The position numbers were made by a program, and so were the translations under genes. The notes below the pieces were generated by a model. That model ran no database searches. It was not told the origin of the DNA and saw nothing but the letters and a program-made list of their open reading frames with translations. Shown here piece by piece: positions 26,201 to 34,467 of a stretch of DNA of 64,000 nt. The first letter of the stretch is position 1. Each line of letters begins with the position of its first letter. The DNA comes from Candidatus Flexifilum breve (GTDB taxonomy: Bacteria; Chloroflexota; Anaerolineae; Aggregatilineales; Phototrophicaceae): NCBI GenBank assembly GCA_016717205.1, contig JADKGC010000010.1, positions 186,001 to 250,000 on the forward strand. Reading direction: 5' to 3'.

Positions 26201-27072
26201 GACGTATCGCCTGTTTCCGGCGCGGTTTCACCTTCGTTCAGGAAAATCTCGGTCGGGCGGCGCACCAGATAGCGGCAGCGTTCGGTCAGCGCCGTGTCGC
26301 CGCGCAGCATCTCGTACCAGATGCGCCCCAGCGTGTTATCGGTCAGGAATTCAACCACGTAGCGCGGCGTGAAGAACTGGTTGCGGAACGAGAGTTCGTA
26401 GCTGTTGCGCGGTGCCTGGCTTTCGGCGCGGGCTTTGTCACGCAGTTCCTTCGGTGTGAAGTACTGGTAAATCCAGCCTATCGCCTCGTCTTCCGCCCAA
26501 ATGCCGCTCAAGTCCTCGCTGTTGATGCGCGCCAGCACTTCGTCGATCACGCGCTGCGGTGGGAACAACGCATTGGCGAGATCGGTCGACGAGAACAGCA
26601 CGCCGATCTCGCTGCTAAACTGCGCGCCCTGCCATGTCAGATAATGGCGGTAGGCTTCGTCCTGCTTGCCCGCGTTGTACAGGTCTTCGTCGGCTTTGTG
26701 GTCGGCAAGGTAAAACTGGAATCCCTGTGAACGCAGCCCACGGCTCACCGCCTCGCGGATCAGCCCGCGCTTTTCCATCATCTTGTACGCGGCAAGGCGG
26801 TTCAGGTGGGTATAGGCGACCTCGCGCGTCAACTGCTCCGCCGCATCGGCCTCTTTGAACCCGCCAGATCGAATGTGGCGCAGGTGGATGAGGATGCGCT
26901 CACGCAGTTCCACCTCGTCCATCGTCAGATGCACCATCCGGGCGGAGTCTTCGATTTTGCCGGTTCGGAAAACACCGTACTGCCCTTCAAGCGTCTCGGC
27001 GATGGCATCTTCGAGCAGCTTGCGGCACTGGGTCACGGCGTTGCGCAGCGTGTTGCGGAGGGCTTTGTCCAT
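23209..27072 (-). CDS. pglX: BREX adenine methyltransferase PglX
   Basis: The 1287-residue protein has the gamma-class N6-adenine methyltransferase motifs LDPACGSGHFLLYAFDLL near residue 320 and VVLMNPPFG near residue 577. The N-terminal MDKALRNTLRNAVTQCRKLL region and the overall length fit PglX/BrxX. PglX methylates a non-palindromic site on host DNA and marks self from phage. Residues of about 590-1010 (24.03-25.31 kb) should be the target-recognition region and are distinctly AT-rich compared with both flanks. It starts 6 bases after brxC. Confidence 0.95.
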   Translation of the reverse strand: MDKALRNTLRNAVTQCRKLLEDAIAETLEGQYGVFRTGKIEDSARMVHLTMDEVELRERILIHLRHIRSGGFKEADAAEQLTREVAYTHLNRLAAYKMMEKRGLIREAVSRGLRSQGFQFYLADHKADEDLYNAGKQDEAYRHYLTWQGAQFSSEIGVLFSSTDLANALFPPQRVIDEVLARINSEDLSGIWAEDEAIGWIYQYFTPKELRDKARAESQAPRNSYELSFRNQFFTPRYVVEFLTDNTLGRIWYEMLRGDTALTERCRYLVRRPTEIFLNEGETAPETGDTSGLTQEELLRQPVYIPHRAVKDPRRLRVLDPACGSGHFLLYAFDLLAAIYEEAWERNVRDPAEELSLRAKYSTLDALRLDIPRLILAHNLHGIDIDPRATQIAALALWLRAQRYYQQIGLKRNDPRPPITRGNIVCAEPMPGDALLLEEFVATLNPPLIGGLVRAVFHKMTLAGEAGSLLKIEEELADAIAAAKKRYLEIEAGGGMETVSMFPDLESPKPQQMRLDLSGIDDVIFFDRVEPIVLDALHAYARSAANGKGLQRQLFADDAARGFAFIDVCRKRYDVVLMNPPFGEPIPESKDFLYPTYTESKHDLISMFADRMHTILNDFGLCGELANRTVFFRSMLMNWRLRLFLREGSLRLFTDLGLGVLDDAMVEAAAFIFSKKPLANPTFFFKSNEGEPELLYQLEGVNSGNTPTNVFPIRVSGFQLLPDFTFAYWTPPEWYAIFQRFKPLSEYGLVVKQGLESSDNFRFVRLWWEVPIKLDYWRSYSKGGDFGPQWHDLDVMINWKDDGHEVKEYSASLHGTWSKQVTNTHYYGRMALSYPAYRVEFSPRVLPANNIVGAKGPIICFEDENNNNQDSLLRVLAILSSSAFRALLNLSTTSGDTMRKSYREGSVASTPVPNPHTLHPSSVIIVQQIVQDLRSVEASIDTCHYFTCMKTKTDIAEIFDRIRLNRRALNDRIDGMYGFSGPEYLAYETTGYDDGVEYRDALESTDIGYALGITFGRWDIRYATGEQPIPDLPDPFAPLPTCPPGMLQGADGLPLTASPPGYPGEIQWDGVLVDDEGHPADVVGRVRQVIELLWGERAAAIEREACEILGVKTLRDYFRKSGKGGFWDDHVKRYSKSRRQAPIYWLLQSKGKNYGLWLYYHRLDKDLLYKALVNYVEPKIRLEESRLNDLRGQLAAAGNTGSAAKKLAGEVEKQEALLTELDDFRDKLKRAADLNLDPDLNDGVVLNIAPLWELIPWKIAKSYWDELLAGKYEWSTVSQQLRAKGLI

Positions 27073-27078
27073 AATCGG

Positions 27079-30000
27079 TTATTCCAGAATGATCTTCACG
27101 TCTTGGGCGATCAATTTCAGCAGATGATCGCGCAGGCTTTCGACGGCGCGTTCGACCGCTTCTTCGGTTTCAATCGGCTCGCTGAACACATCGGCGAGGC
27201 GCACGCGGCGCACGGGTTTGTCCGGCGTGGCGATCTCGTACACGCGGGTGATCACACGCGCTTTGGTCGTCTCCAGTGCCGCCAGTTCGGACTCCATCTG
27301 CGCCAGCGATGCATGGCACGTCGTACAGACGAGGTCGCCGTCCCCACCCGTCGCCTCGATGTGTGCGAGACGGGTCAGCGGTGCAAGCAAGGTTATCTTC
27401 ATTTCGGCGGCGACGGCGTTCCATTCTGTCATACCTTCAATGTCGGCAATCGCTGCTGCATATGCTGTGCCGCGCTCAGCGTGAAACTGGTTGTACTGAG
27501 CATAGTACGGCTCCGCAATTTGCGTGGTCAGCGCGGGCACATCCTCTAGATGCGCAACCAGCGTCTCCGCGCCAAGCAGTGTTTCCAGCGCGTGCTGCGC
27601 CTCGGTCACATCAATACCACGCGCTGCCAACGTCGGTGCGACTTCGCGCAGCACCCGGCGGGCAAACGCAATCTGGTTGAGGGTCGTGTCGTTCAGCGCC
27701 TGCTGTGCCTCGCGTGCGCGGCGCTGGTTTGCTTGCAGGGATGCCCCATCACCAGCCAACAGCCCAACCGCGTCATCTGCCGATTTCAGCCCACCTTCAA
27801 GCGCTTGCCTGTAGCTCTCCAGCGCGCTCAATACCGGGAGTTGATGCGTTCGCGCTGTGTATTCCAGCTTTTGCAGCAGCGCGATCTCTTCACCGGCGAA
27901 CGCCCGGAATTTCGCGGCGATATCATTCGTCTCCACATCGGCAGTTTCACCGGAAAGCGCTTCCAGCGTTTCAACTGCTTTTGTAAGCGATTTTCGATCC
28001 GGTGGACGGCGCGGCGTAAACACGGCTTTGCGGAACTTGGGCAGGTTGGTGAACGCCTCCCGGCTGCGCGGATCGGTGTAACTGTCGTAGCGCGTCGCCT
28101 CCGACTGCACGTCGATTTTGCCCGCGCGGAACAGCACTGCCAACATCAAACGCACCGCGTCGCCTTCCCAACCGTAGCCAATCCCGCCAAAGATCATCTC
28201 AAGATGCCTGCCCGTGCGTGTGTCGCGGTTGCCGTATTCATGCTCGCGGTTCAGGTAATTCATCACCTCCCGCAGGGTGTCGGCTTGTTCAGCGAAAACC
28301 GTGCGCTGTCCCTCGCGCGTCACAAACCCGTAACCGTTGTCGCCATCGTAGAACACCGCCGACAAGCCATTGAGGTTTGCGGCTTTCAGGATTTCCTCGA
28401 CTTCCGATCCTTTGATCGGACGCGCTCCCATGTCGAACTTCGGGTACAGGTCGAGGATGGCTTTATCGAATAGACTCTTGAAAATCTCTTCCAGACGTCT
28501 ACCGAGTGCGGATCCATCGTAGCCTACGCCGATGAAGTAGCCGACTCCACCCTCTAAGGCTTCACGCAGCTTAGCGCGTAAGTTGTTCCGATACCGCGCC
28601 TGTCGATTCTTCTCATCCGACAGCGATGCTGCTGCCTCATTGTTGCTGCGTCCCTGTGCGCCAAGCTGGTCATACTTGCGCACCATCTCGCGTGATGCAT
28701 AGAAGTTTTCGATCAACCCGTCGATCTCGCTCGTCTGGGCAAAGACCCAGTAGACAGCTTTCGTGTTCTGGCGGCTTTCGTTCCGCGCCGCATCCTGTAT
28801 CGACTTGGCAGTCTCTTCGTAAGCCGTTCGGACTTGCAGCGGAATCTGATCGTCGGACAGCACCTGCACGCCATCGACGTTCACGCCGACCTTGAACTGA
28901 TGTCCATTCTTGCGGTAGCTGCGCAGCGCGGGTTCTCCAAAGATTTCGCCCAAGGCTTCACGGAGAATCTCATCTTTATCGCGCTGCTTCGGACTGAAGT
29001 TTCCGCGCTCCGTTTCCCAGTTCTTCTCCTGCGCGGTTTGTAGTTTCCAGCCTTCATCCGTTTGCCGCACAAACTGCGCCGCCTCAAGCTTTTGCAGCGC
29101 CGCCGTCACCGCATCGGTTGGCGCTGGCTGCCCAACCGCTTCAATCAAACAGGCGGCGATATTGTGTTCGGTGCGCGGCAGATCGCGGACGAATTCCAGC
29201 AGCGCAACGGTTTTCGCCACCTTCAAAATGATGTCAGCGTGCACATCGCGGCTAAAACGACTCTGGATGTCGCTGATGTCCTTCTGCTTCTCGCTGGAGA
29301 GCGTCCCTTCGACGAGTTCAAATATCTTGTCCAGCGTGACGAGCGCGCCGATGGGCATATCTGCCATTCGGGTGCGTTCAGATACCAACATCTCGTGTGC
29401 CTGCTTAATGATCGTGCGATTACTGCCGCCAAAATGGCGCGGCGCGCCTGGTTGTAAGCGGATACCCGACATAATATCAATCGAAAGATCGATGAAATGG
29501 GGCAAGTAGGGATAAAACTGTATGAATGGTTCTTCCTCAACTTCACTGTGCCGGCTCGTGCGCTCAAGTCGGCAGGCTGCGTTAAGCTGACCTTGCGAAC
29601 GACGATACAGATTACGTAGTTCGGGGATGGCGCTTTCATGCTTGGCGAGTACACGCCGCGTTGCCACTTCGCGAATATCAGCCGGAGCCAGATCGATATG
29701 ATAGCGGAAGCGATCTTGCAGTTTGGCAATATCGACGCGCGTCAAGCCGGTCGCAGAGACTACCTCATCGAGTTTTTCCTGCGAAGTCACCATGACCCAG
29801 CACGGCGCGGTAATCTGGCGGCGCTTGAGCCGGTTGCGACTTTCTTTGCCGAACTGCTCGACAATCGCGCGCAGATTCTCAATCCGGTCTGAACTGCGAG
29901 CCACATGCTGCCCCACCTCATCAATGATGAATACTAACGCATGTCCGGGACGACGACGTGCACTCAAATCAAATGCTCTGTTGACGATGGTGCCGACGGT

Positions 30001-30699
30001 TGTATCGAAGCTGCGATCACGGATGGATTGCATCCATGAGTCGCGTGTTTGATAGACGCTTGGATAGAGATCATGGAGTACCGCGCTGGCGCGTGCGTAC
30101 TTCTGCGCCCCTTTGCGTACCCGATTCCAGTCATCACCAAACGTTTGCTGAATTCGCACAACAAACTCATCGAGCTTCTCTTCCGCCTCAAGCTCAATTT
30201 CTAGCTCCGCGATGTCGAAATCCTCTGCATAGCCGAGATGGATCAGCAGCATCTTGTACATGATCTCTGCAATCGTCTCGCCGCTGCGCACCTTGCTGTT
30301 CGAGGAGACATCGAACATGATCACGTCGGTCGGGATACGACTGACAATGGACGCGATCAGAGCAGAGACTGCCGGGTCACTGATTTGGTGCGCAAGTAAT
30401 TCACTGGCTGGCTGCCCCAACACCTTCGCGTTCGCCAGCGCAAAACCGACATTCTTCGCAAATGAAGATTTACCCGAACCAAAAAAACCAGAAATCCAAA
30501 CGCCGATGCCTTCGTTCGCATCCGCTGGCGCTTCTGCGATTGCCCGGAACAGCCGAGCATATTCGTCTCGCAAACGTTCGGTAGCGATATACTCTGTAAT
30601 TTCGGTATATACAGCTTGTTCATCAGTCTGTTCGACTTTGATGACCTCCTCAATTTTCTGCTGGAGATCGCGGGCTAGTAGACTGCGAACCGTTGTCAT
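27079..30699 (-). CDS. brxC: BREX ATPase BrxC
   Basis: The 1206-residue protein matches BrxC/PglY. It has Walker A GVWISGFFGSGKSSFAKNVG near residue 73, Walker B ALVFIIDEVGQHV near residue 260, and a long helical C-terminal half with GDGDLVCTTCHASL near residue 1130. Length is typical of the family. Its ATG overlaps the brxB stop by 4 bases. BrxC is an essential large ATPase of type 1 BREX. Confidence 0.95.
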   Translation of the reverse strand: MTTVRSLLARDLQQKIEEVIKVEQTDEQAVYTEITEYIATERLRDEYARLFRAIAEAPADANEGIGVWISGFFGSGKSSFAKNVGFALANAKVLGQPASELLAHQISDPAVSALIASIVSRIPTDVIMFDVSSNSKVRSGETIAEIMYKMLLIHLGYAEDFDIAELEIELEAEEKLDEFVVRIQQTFGDDWNRVRKGAQKYARASAVLHDLYPSVYQTRDSWMQSIRDRSFDTTVGTIVNRAFDLSARRRPGHALVFIIDEVGQHVARSSDRIENLRAIVEQFGKESRNRLKRRQITAPCWVMVTSQEKLDEVVSATGLTRVDIAKLQDRFRYHIDLAPADIREVATRRVLAKHESAIPELRNLYRRSQGQLNAACRLERTSRHSEVEEEPFIQFYPYLPHFIDLSIDIMSGIRLQPGAPRHFGGSNRTIIKQAHEMLVSERTRMADMPIGALVTLDKIFELVEGTLSSEKQKDISDIQSRFSRDVHADIILKVAKTVALLEFVRDLPRTEHNIAACLIEAVGQPAPTDAVTAALQKLEAAQFVRQTDEGWKLQTAQEKNWETERGNFSPKQRDKDEILREALGEIFGEPALRSYRKNGHQFKVGVNVDGVQVLSDDQIPLQVRTAYEETAKSIQDAARNESRQNTKAVYWVFAQTSEIDGLIENFYASREMVRKYDQLGAQGRSNNEAAASLSDEKNRQARYRNNLRAKLREALEGGVGYFIGVGYDGSALGRRLEEIFKSLFDKAILDLYPKFDMGARPIKGSEVEEILKAANLNGLSAVFYDGDNGYGFVTREGQRTVFAEQADTLREVMNYLNREHEYGNRDTRTGRHLEMIFGGIGYGWEGDAVRLMLAVLFRAGKIDVQSEATRYDSYTDPRSREAFTNLPKFRKAVFTPRRPPDRKSLTKAVETLEALSGETADVETNDIAAKFRAFAGEEIALLQKLEYTARTHQLPVLSALESYRQALEGGLKSADDAVGLLAGDGASLQANQRRAREAQQALNDTTLNQIAFARRVLREVAPTLAARGIDVTEAQHALETLLGAETLVAHLEDVPALTTQIAEPYYAQYNQFHAERGTAYAAAIADIEGMTEWNAVAAEMKITLLAPLTRLAHIEATGGDGDLVCTTCHASLAQMESELAALETTKARVITRVYEIATPDKPVRRVRLADVFSEPIETEEAVERAVESLRDHLLKLIAQDVKIILE

Positions 30700-31310
30700 G
30701 TTTCTCTCCCATAAATCTTGACTCGGTAGCTCGCCAAAGGCTCATCTTTTGTACGCAGCCCAAGGAAATTGAGGGACTCGCGCCAGGTTCCCGGATAGAA
30801 CAGCACCGTTGGTACCGTCATACGCCCCATCAACTGCTCCAGCAAAGCAGATATGCGATAGCTTGTCGGCGCGAATACGCCTGCGCGTGTCAAAAAGATG
30901 ATATTTCGCTTCGCATCAAGTGCCTGCCGCTCAATTTCTTCGATAAGCAATCCTGTCAGCGGGCACCAATCTGGATCGGTGAGGTACACACTCACCTGAG
31001 TTTCGGCGTCTAGAAAGCCGCGCTGCTGCTCCAGCTCGATAAGTGCATCGATGCCCTCAGATTGTTCAATCGCTCGCCAGTAAAGCTCTGCCAGTGAAAT
31101 GACCTTGACGAGTTTTCCAGTCACATTGGTAACCCGAATCGCCAGATGATTGATCTCACGGCGCACCTGCCATTCATTTTCCTCTTGCTGCAATGGATCA
31201 TACCGAAAGATAGCGAATGGCAGGTCAACCGACATGCTGAAGGCAGGTGGCGTTACACTCAGGTCTCTCTCAAGTAGTTCGATTCGCTGCGCCAACGACA
31301 ACATGCGCAT
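30696..31310 (-). CDS. brxB: BREX protein BrxB (DUF1788)
   Basis: The 204-residue protein has the BrxB pattern: SLAQRIELLERDL at the start, then PFAIFRYDP, and near the end LLEQLMGRMTVPTVLFYPG with LNFLGL. Family length is about 200 residues. Its start overlaps brxA by 41 bases and its stop overlaps brxC. BrxB is a core BREX protein of unsettled biochemical role. Confidence 0.9.
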   Translation of the reverse strand: MRMLSLAQRIELLERDLSVTPPAFSMSVDLPFAIFRYDPLQQEENEWQVRREINHLAIRVTNVTGKLVKVISLAELYWRAIEQSEGIDALIELEQQRGFLDAETQVSVYLTDPDWCPLTGLLIEEIERQALDAKRNIIFLTRAGVFAPTSYRISALLEQLMGRMTVPTVLFYPGTWRESLNFLGLRTKDEPLASYRVKIYGRET

Positions 31311-32052
31311 ATTCCTTTATATTCTCAACCGGGAAATCAACTCTTATCACGGAACCCGCTGCTTGATAAGTAAGGAGTTGAAGTTGATCAGCTTGAACAA
31401 ACAAACGTTCAACATCCGCTGGTGTCAGAAAGAAGATTCCCCAGAGTGGATTCTTTATAAGGAGTTCACCCGATGTATCGACTGTCTTCAAGAAGAATGC
31501 CAAATAGGCAAAGGCTTCGACCGGCAAGTACACCGGCGCAATCTTCTTATTAACTCCCCCCTGCAGGACTCCGAAATCTCGAAGTGTCGAAAGTAACCCG
31601 CGCGAAACCTTTGTTAATGTATTTTCGGACCAATCATCTTTGATTCTGCCCTCTGCGATCCATCTCATGAGTTCCTGTTTTAAATCATTTGTATCGACAT
31701 AGATCTGTCCAGCAGTTCTAAGCTGAGCAACAAATAATAACACAGTGTCACGTAGCAGATCATCAGCATAAATTGAAAAGAAATACAGAATGGGCCTAAG
31801 AATCGTGATGTCAATACCGCTCTTGGCAAGGATGGATAATGCGCCACTCTGGTCTTCGTTCAAGAGGTATCGATTTCTGAAGATGCGAAGTATTACTTTG
31901 ACACGATCTCGTGTCGCTTTTCCAAAAACATTGCTATTTCTCAAGCGCACAAGGTTATTGCTTATGGAAGCTGCTTCGTCCCAGTTAAGGAAGAGTTCAA
32001 TTGTATCGGGGAGTAACGCACCCGCTTTTAGGATAATGGTTGTATAGCTCAC
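31270..32052 (-). CDS. brxA: BREX protein BrxA (DUF1819)
   Basis: From the GTG at 32052 (GGGAG nine bases upstream) the protein has 260 residues starting VSYTTIILKAGALLPDTIEL. This fits the start of BrxA. SIYADDLLRDTVLLFV, LKQELMRWIAEGRIKDDWSENTLTKVSRGLL and DFGVLQGG follow the family. A longer in-frame reading to 32370 would run through the ssb remnant in another frame and is rejected. The coding sequence is clearly more AT-rich than the backbone, a sign that BREX was acquired separately. It is the first gene of the cluster. Confidence 0.8.
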   Translation of the reverse strand: MSYTTIILKAGALLPDTIELFLNWDEAASISNNLVRLRNSNVFGKATRDRVKVILRIFRNRYLLNEDQSGALSILAKSGIDITILRPILYFFSIYADDLLRDTVLLFVAQLRTAGQIYVDTNDLKQELMRWIAEGRIKDDWSENTLTKVSRGLLSTLRDFGVLQGGVNKKIAPVYLPVEAFAYLAFFLKTVDTSGELLIKNPLWGIFFLTPADVERLFVQADQLQLLTYQAAGSVIRVDFPVENIKEYAHVVVGAANRTT

Positions 32053-32218
32053 AAGAGTCTGCTCCCGACTTATCACTTCACGACCTAACCAAACGAGCAA
32101 TCTCATTATAGGTGACAATGTATCCACCGGGGAGTTTGGAACTCCCGCTGAAAGTAGCTGTAATTTATCAGCGTTATCAAAGGTGTTGGCAACAACACCG
32201 CCTTCACACGCTAGCCGA

Positions 32219-32310
32219 CTAAAACGTTGTTTCCTGTTCCTCAATGTGATCGTTGCCGTCGTTCTCAGCGCGATCCAGTAGGACGAGCCAGTTCGCGTCC
32301 ATGTCGCTTT
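32219..32310 (-). pseudogene. Remnant of a second ssb gene (3' end only)
   Basis: The last 29 codons of an SSB gene are present (MDANWLVLLDRAEN, ending IEEQETTF). They correspond to IDANRLVLLDRAEN and ESDIPF at the end of the intact ssb at 32457-32822. The bases also align over about 90 positions with scattered changes. The remnant begins exactly where the transposon-end-like sequence at 32311 starts. It marks the junction between BREX and the flanking element. Confidence 0.7.
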
Positions 32311-32410
32311 TGTGAATTCCAGCGTAACTTGAGACGGAATCCTCCGTAACTTGAGACGAATCCAGTGCAACTTGAGAAAAAGTCCTGTTTTTCCAGTGTA
32401 ACTTGAGAAA
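32311..32410 (+). repeat. Four direct repeats, transposon-end-like
   Basis: A TGTGAATTCCAGCG terminus starts at 32311. The motif YGYAACTTGAGA then recurs at 32323-32334, 32345-32356, 32366-32377 and 32397-32408, spaced 22, 21 and 31 bases. Serial transposase-binding sites at a TGT terminus are typical of IS21, Tn7 and Mu-type elements. No transposase is nearby and no matching inverted end with this exact motif was found, so this is probably a solitary end. Confidence 0.5.
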
Positions 32411-32456
32411 AGCGGTACTGTCAGTCACCCGACAGCACCGCTGCGGACTATCTGGA

Positions 32457-32822
32457 TCAGAACGGAATATCGGATTCTTCGCTGTGACCGTTGTCGCCGT
32501 TCTCGGCGCGATCCAGCAGGACGAGGCGGTTGGCATCGATGTCGAGGCTCGGCTGCGGCGTGCCGCCCTGATCTGTCCATGCGCTCAGGCGCAGCCACTC
32601 GGCAGTCGCTTGGATCAGCGAACCTTTGTGGACGTACTTGACCGCGATGTCCGCCAATTTATTCCAGCACGACACCCGCACCCATACGGTTTGTTTTTCG
32701 CCTGCGCGGTTCTTGCGGCTGACCGCCACCGAAAACGACGCGACCGTCTGCTCACCCACCTGCCGCACCTGCGGATCACTGCCAACGTATCCGGTCACCT
32801 GCATATTCAACGAGCTGCCCAT
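32457..32822 (-). CDS. ssb: Single-stranded DNA-binding protein
   Basis: The 121-residue protein has the SSB OB fold: MQVTGYVGSDPQVRQVGEQTVASFSVAV, then WVRVSCWNKLADIAVKYVHKGSLIQATAEW. It ends in an acidic tip (EESDIPF) that recruits partner proteins. It is shorter than the housekeeping SSB because the flexible linker is short, as in plasmid SSBs. The ATG at 32822 has GAGGAG upstream. The structured element at 32867-33052 sits in its presumed leader. Confidence 0.95.
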   Translation of the reverse strand: MGSSLNMQVTGYVGSDPQVRQVGEQTVASFSVAVSRKNRAGEKQTVWVRVSCWNKLADIAVKYVHKGSLIQATAEWLRLSAWTDQGGTPQPSLDIDANRLVLLDRAENGDNGHSEESDIPF

Positions 32823-32866
32823 TGTGAACTCCTCGCGCTAGTGCGCTTTCGCTGTTCATCGACCCT

Positions 32867-33052
32867 GTGTCGATTTCTGACCGGACAAGAGCAGGCGATC
32901 ACGCCGACCATCACCCAACGGGCGCTACCCGATTGCGGTGAAGGCTCAGCGAAGCTGAGCATGGCGCAAGCCCGGAGCAATCGGGTTAAGCGAAGTCCGC
33001 AGGACTTTGATGGGGGGCGCGCCTGCTAGGATGGTCAGCGACAAATCGACAC
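32867..33052. ncRNA. Candidate structured RNA upstream of ssb
   Basis: Nested perfect helices span the region: 32867-32876 with 33043-33052 (10 bp), 32877-32882 with 33033-33038 (6 bp), 32890-32897 with 33020-33027 (8 bp) and 32927-32936 with 32977-32986 (10 bp, extended by 32923-32926 with 32989-32992). The 32927-32986 arm contains hairpin 32944-32950/32954-32960, and a further hairpin pairs 32993-32998 with 33002-33007. The plan is a closing stem plus two arms. No known RNA family is recognised. It may be the ssb mRNA leader (minus strand), a free RNA or a DNA-level origin structure. Confidence 0.5.
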
Positions 33053-33422
33053 GTTTTCAGGTCGGATGGACGAAGCGCCGCGCCGAAGGAGAAGGTTGGG
33101 CGCGCCGGGCGAATGTGTGACCGCACAAAGGCAGAACTGTGTGCCAGTAGTGAGCAATCGCGGCTCTTGGGAGATCAGCAAGATGCGAGGCGAAATGGAA
33201 GGATGGGCGGCGGCGCTGGAAACGGCGGAGTCAGCGGCATGTCCACACAAGCTGGAGCAGACGGCGGTTTGCGTCTGTGCGGACGGAACTGCACGCCCTT
33301 CGAGCCACATCGATGCTGTTCGGACTGCACGCGCTGGAGAACGGTTTGGTCAGCGAGGGGAACGATCCGGCAGATGAGACTCAGCGGTCGCGCTCGTCGG
33401 GGAAGTAGGTCGATTTGAAGTT
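33053..33422. other. Intergenic region, possible small Cys-rich reading frame
   Basis: No clear gene is seen. A plus-strand frame at 33113-33418 encodes about 100 residues ending with a Cys cluster (LCGRNCTPFEPHRCCSDCTRW), but its composition is Arg/Gly-rich and no ribosome site is visible. I treat it as doubtful. Promoters for ssb and for the structured element should lie here. Confidence 0.3.
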
Positions 33423-33998
33423 CTAGAGCGAGGGCTGTTCACTGTGGCGGATACCCTCGTACAGCGCGCCGGTGATGCGGTTCATGCCCTTGTGCAACTT
33501 CTCACGGGCGTAGTTCTCATCCCCATGCGCGAGCATCTGGACGGCGGTCTGGGTTAGGTAGTCAACGGCGGCGAGGAGTTCGTATGCCATGCGTCCCTGC
33601 CACGAATGCACGCCGTTGGCGTGGGTGGTCGCCGTCTTGAGATCGTCCAGTCCGCTGTAGGCGCGCAGCATTCCTTTGGCGGTCGCCTCAAAGTCCTCGA
33701 TGCGTACATCGTCCGGCGCGAAGCGACGCAGAAAATCGCGCATCGCATCGACGGTGTGGAACGAGAGGAAGCTCTGTCCGCACTGCACGGCGAGTGAATG
33801 CCATGCGTCCGCGTAATCTGGATGATCGCAGAGACCGAATGCCATGTTTTGCAAGGCAATGAGGATGTCCACAACGCGCGATTCATCGCGATCGGCGTTC
33901 AGGTTGGAGGCGAGAAATTCGCCGACGACGTTGTACTGCGCCGCGTCGAAACGGTCGTGATAATGCTGCATGGCAGCGGCTTTCAAATCGTGAGTCAT
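33423..33998 (-). CDS. Unknown 191-residue helical protein
   Basis: The protein starts MTHDLKAAAMQHYHDRFDAA and is predicted to be mostly helical, without membrane segments. No family is recognised. AAGGACA lies upstream of the ATG, and the start is 14 bases after the preceding gene's stop, so the two genes form a small operon. It lies between ssb and the TIR-like gene. Confidence 0.6.
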   Translation of the reverse strand: MTHDLKAAAMQHYHDRFDAAQYNVVGEFLASNLNADRDESRVVDILIALQNMAFGLCDHPDYADAWHSLAVQCGQSFLSFHTVDAMRDFLRRFAPDDVRIEDFEATAKGMLRAYSGLDDLKTATTHANGVHSWQGRMAYELLAAVDYLTQTAVQMLAHGDENYAREKLHKGMNRITGALYEGIRHSEQPSL

Positions 33999-34012
33999 GA
34001 GATTGTCCTTGT

Positions 34013-34426
34013 TTAGAGAGATTCAGTGAGACGAATGAGGGTGGTGATGGTATTCGGATCGGTCGGGTGCTGATCGATCTGGCGGAAAAGACGTGCGAGA
34101 ACCGCGCTTGCAGAACTATAGAGGGAATACAGACTATCCTTGTAAGGCAGCACCCATGTCCCTGCCGGGACACGTTTTGCACCATCGCCTTGCAAAAGAA
34201 ATGGCAGCAGCGGCATGGATGTGAATGTCCACCCGGTGGCGAAGACGAGCGGTTCTGCGCGCTCAGTGGCATCGAGTGTCCAATCCGCATACAGGATGCG
34301 TCCGTTATCGTTCGCGAGATAAGCGCGTTTCAGCGAAAGACCACACAGATCGTCAAATGGAAATCGAATCACCTTGAGCAACACCACCGGTTGCCAATCC
34401 AAACCGATATAATCACTGCTATACAA
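34013..34426 (-). CDS. Unknown protein with probable TTG start
   Basis: The reading frame extends to 34474, but that would overlap the divergent TIR-like gene. A TTG at 34426 preceded by AAGGAGAGCAAAG is a better start and gives 137 residues (YSSDYIGLDWQPVVLLKVIR). The protein has alternating strand-like segments (WTLDATERAEPLVFATGWTF) and a helical end. No family is recognised. It is divergent from the TIR-like gene with about 40 bases between the starts. Confidence 0.5.
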   Translation of the reverse strand: MYSSDYIGLDWQPVVLLKVIRFPFDDLCGLSLKRAYLANDNGRILYADWTLDATERAEPLVFATGWTFTSMPLLPFLLQGDGAKRVPAGTWVLPYKDSLYSLYSSASAVLARLFRQIDQHPTDPNTITTLIRLTESL

Positions 34427-34467
34427 CTTTGCTCTCCTTGGCTTATGGGTGGACGTTAGGACAAACA

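Noticed and set aside
25699..26730. 343-codon plus-strand frame inside pglX
   Set aside because: Antisense to well-supported methyltransferase motifs.
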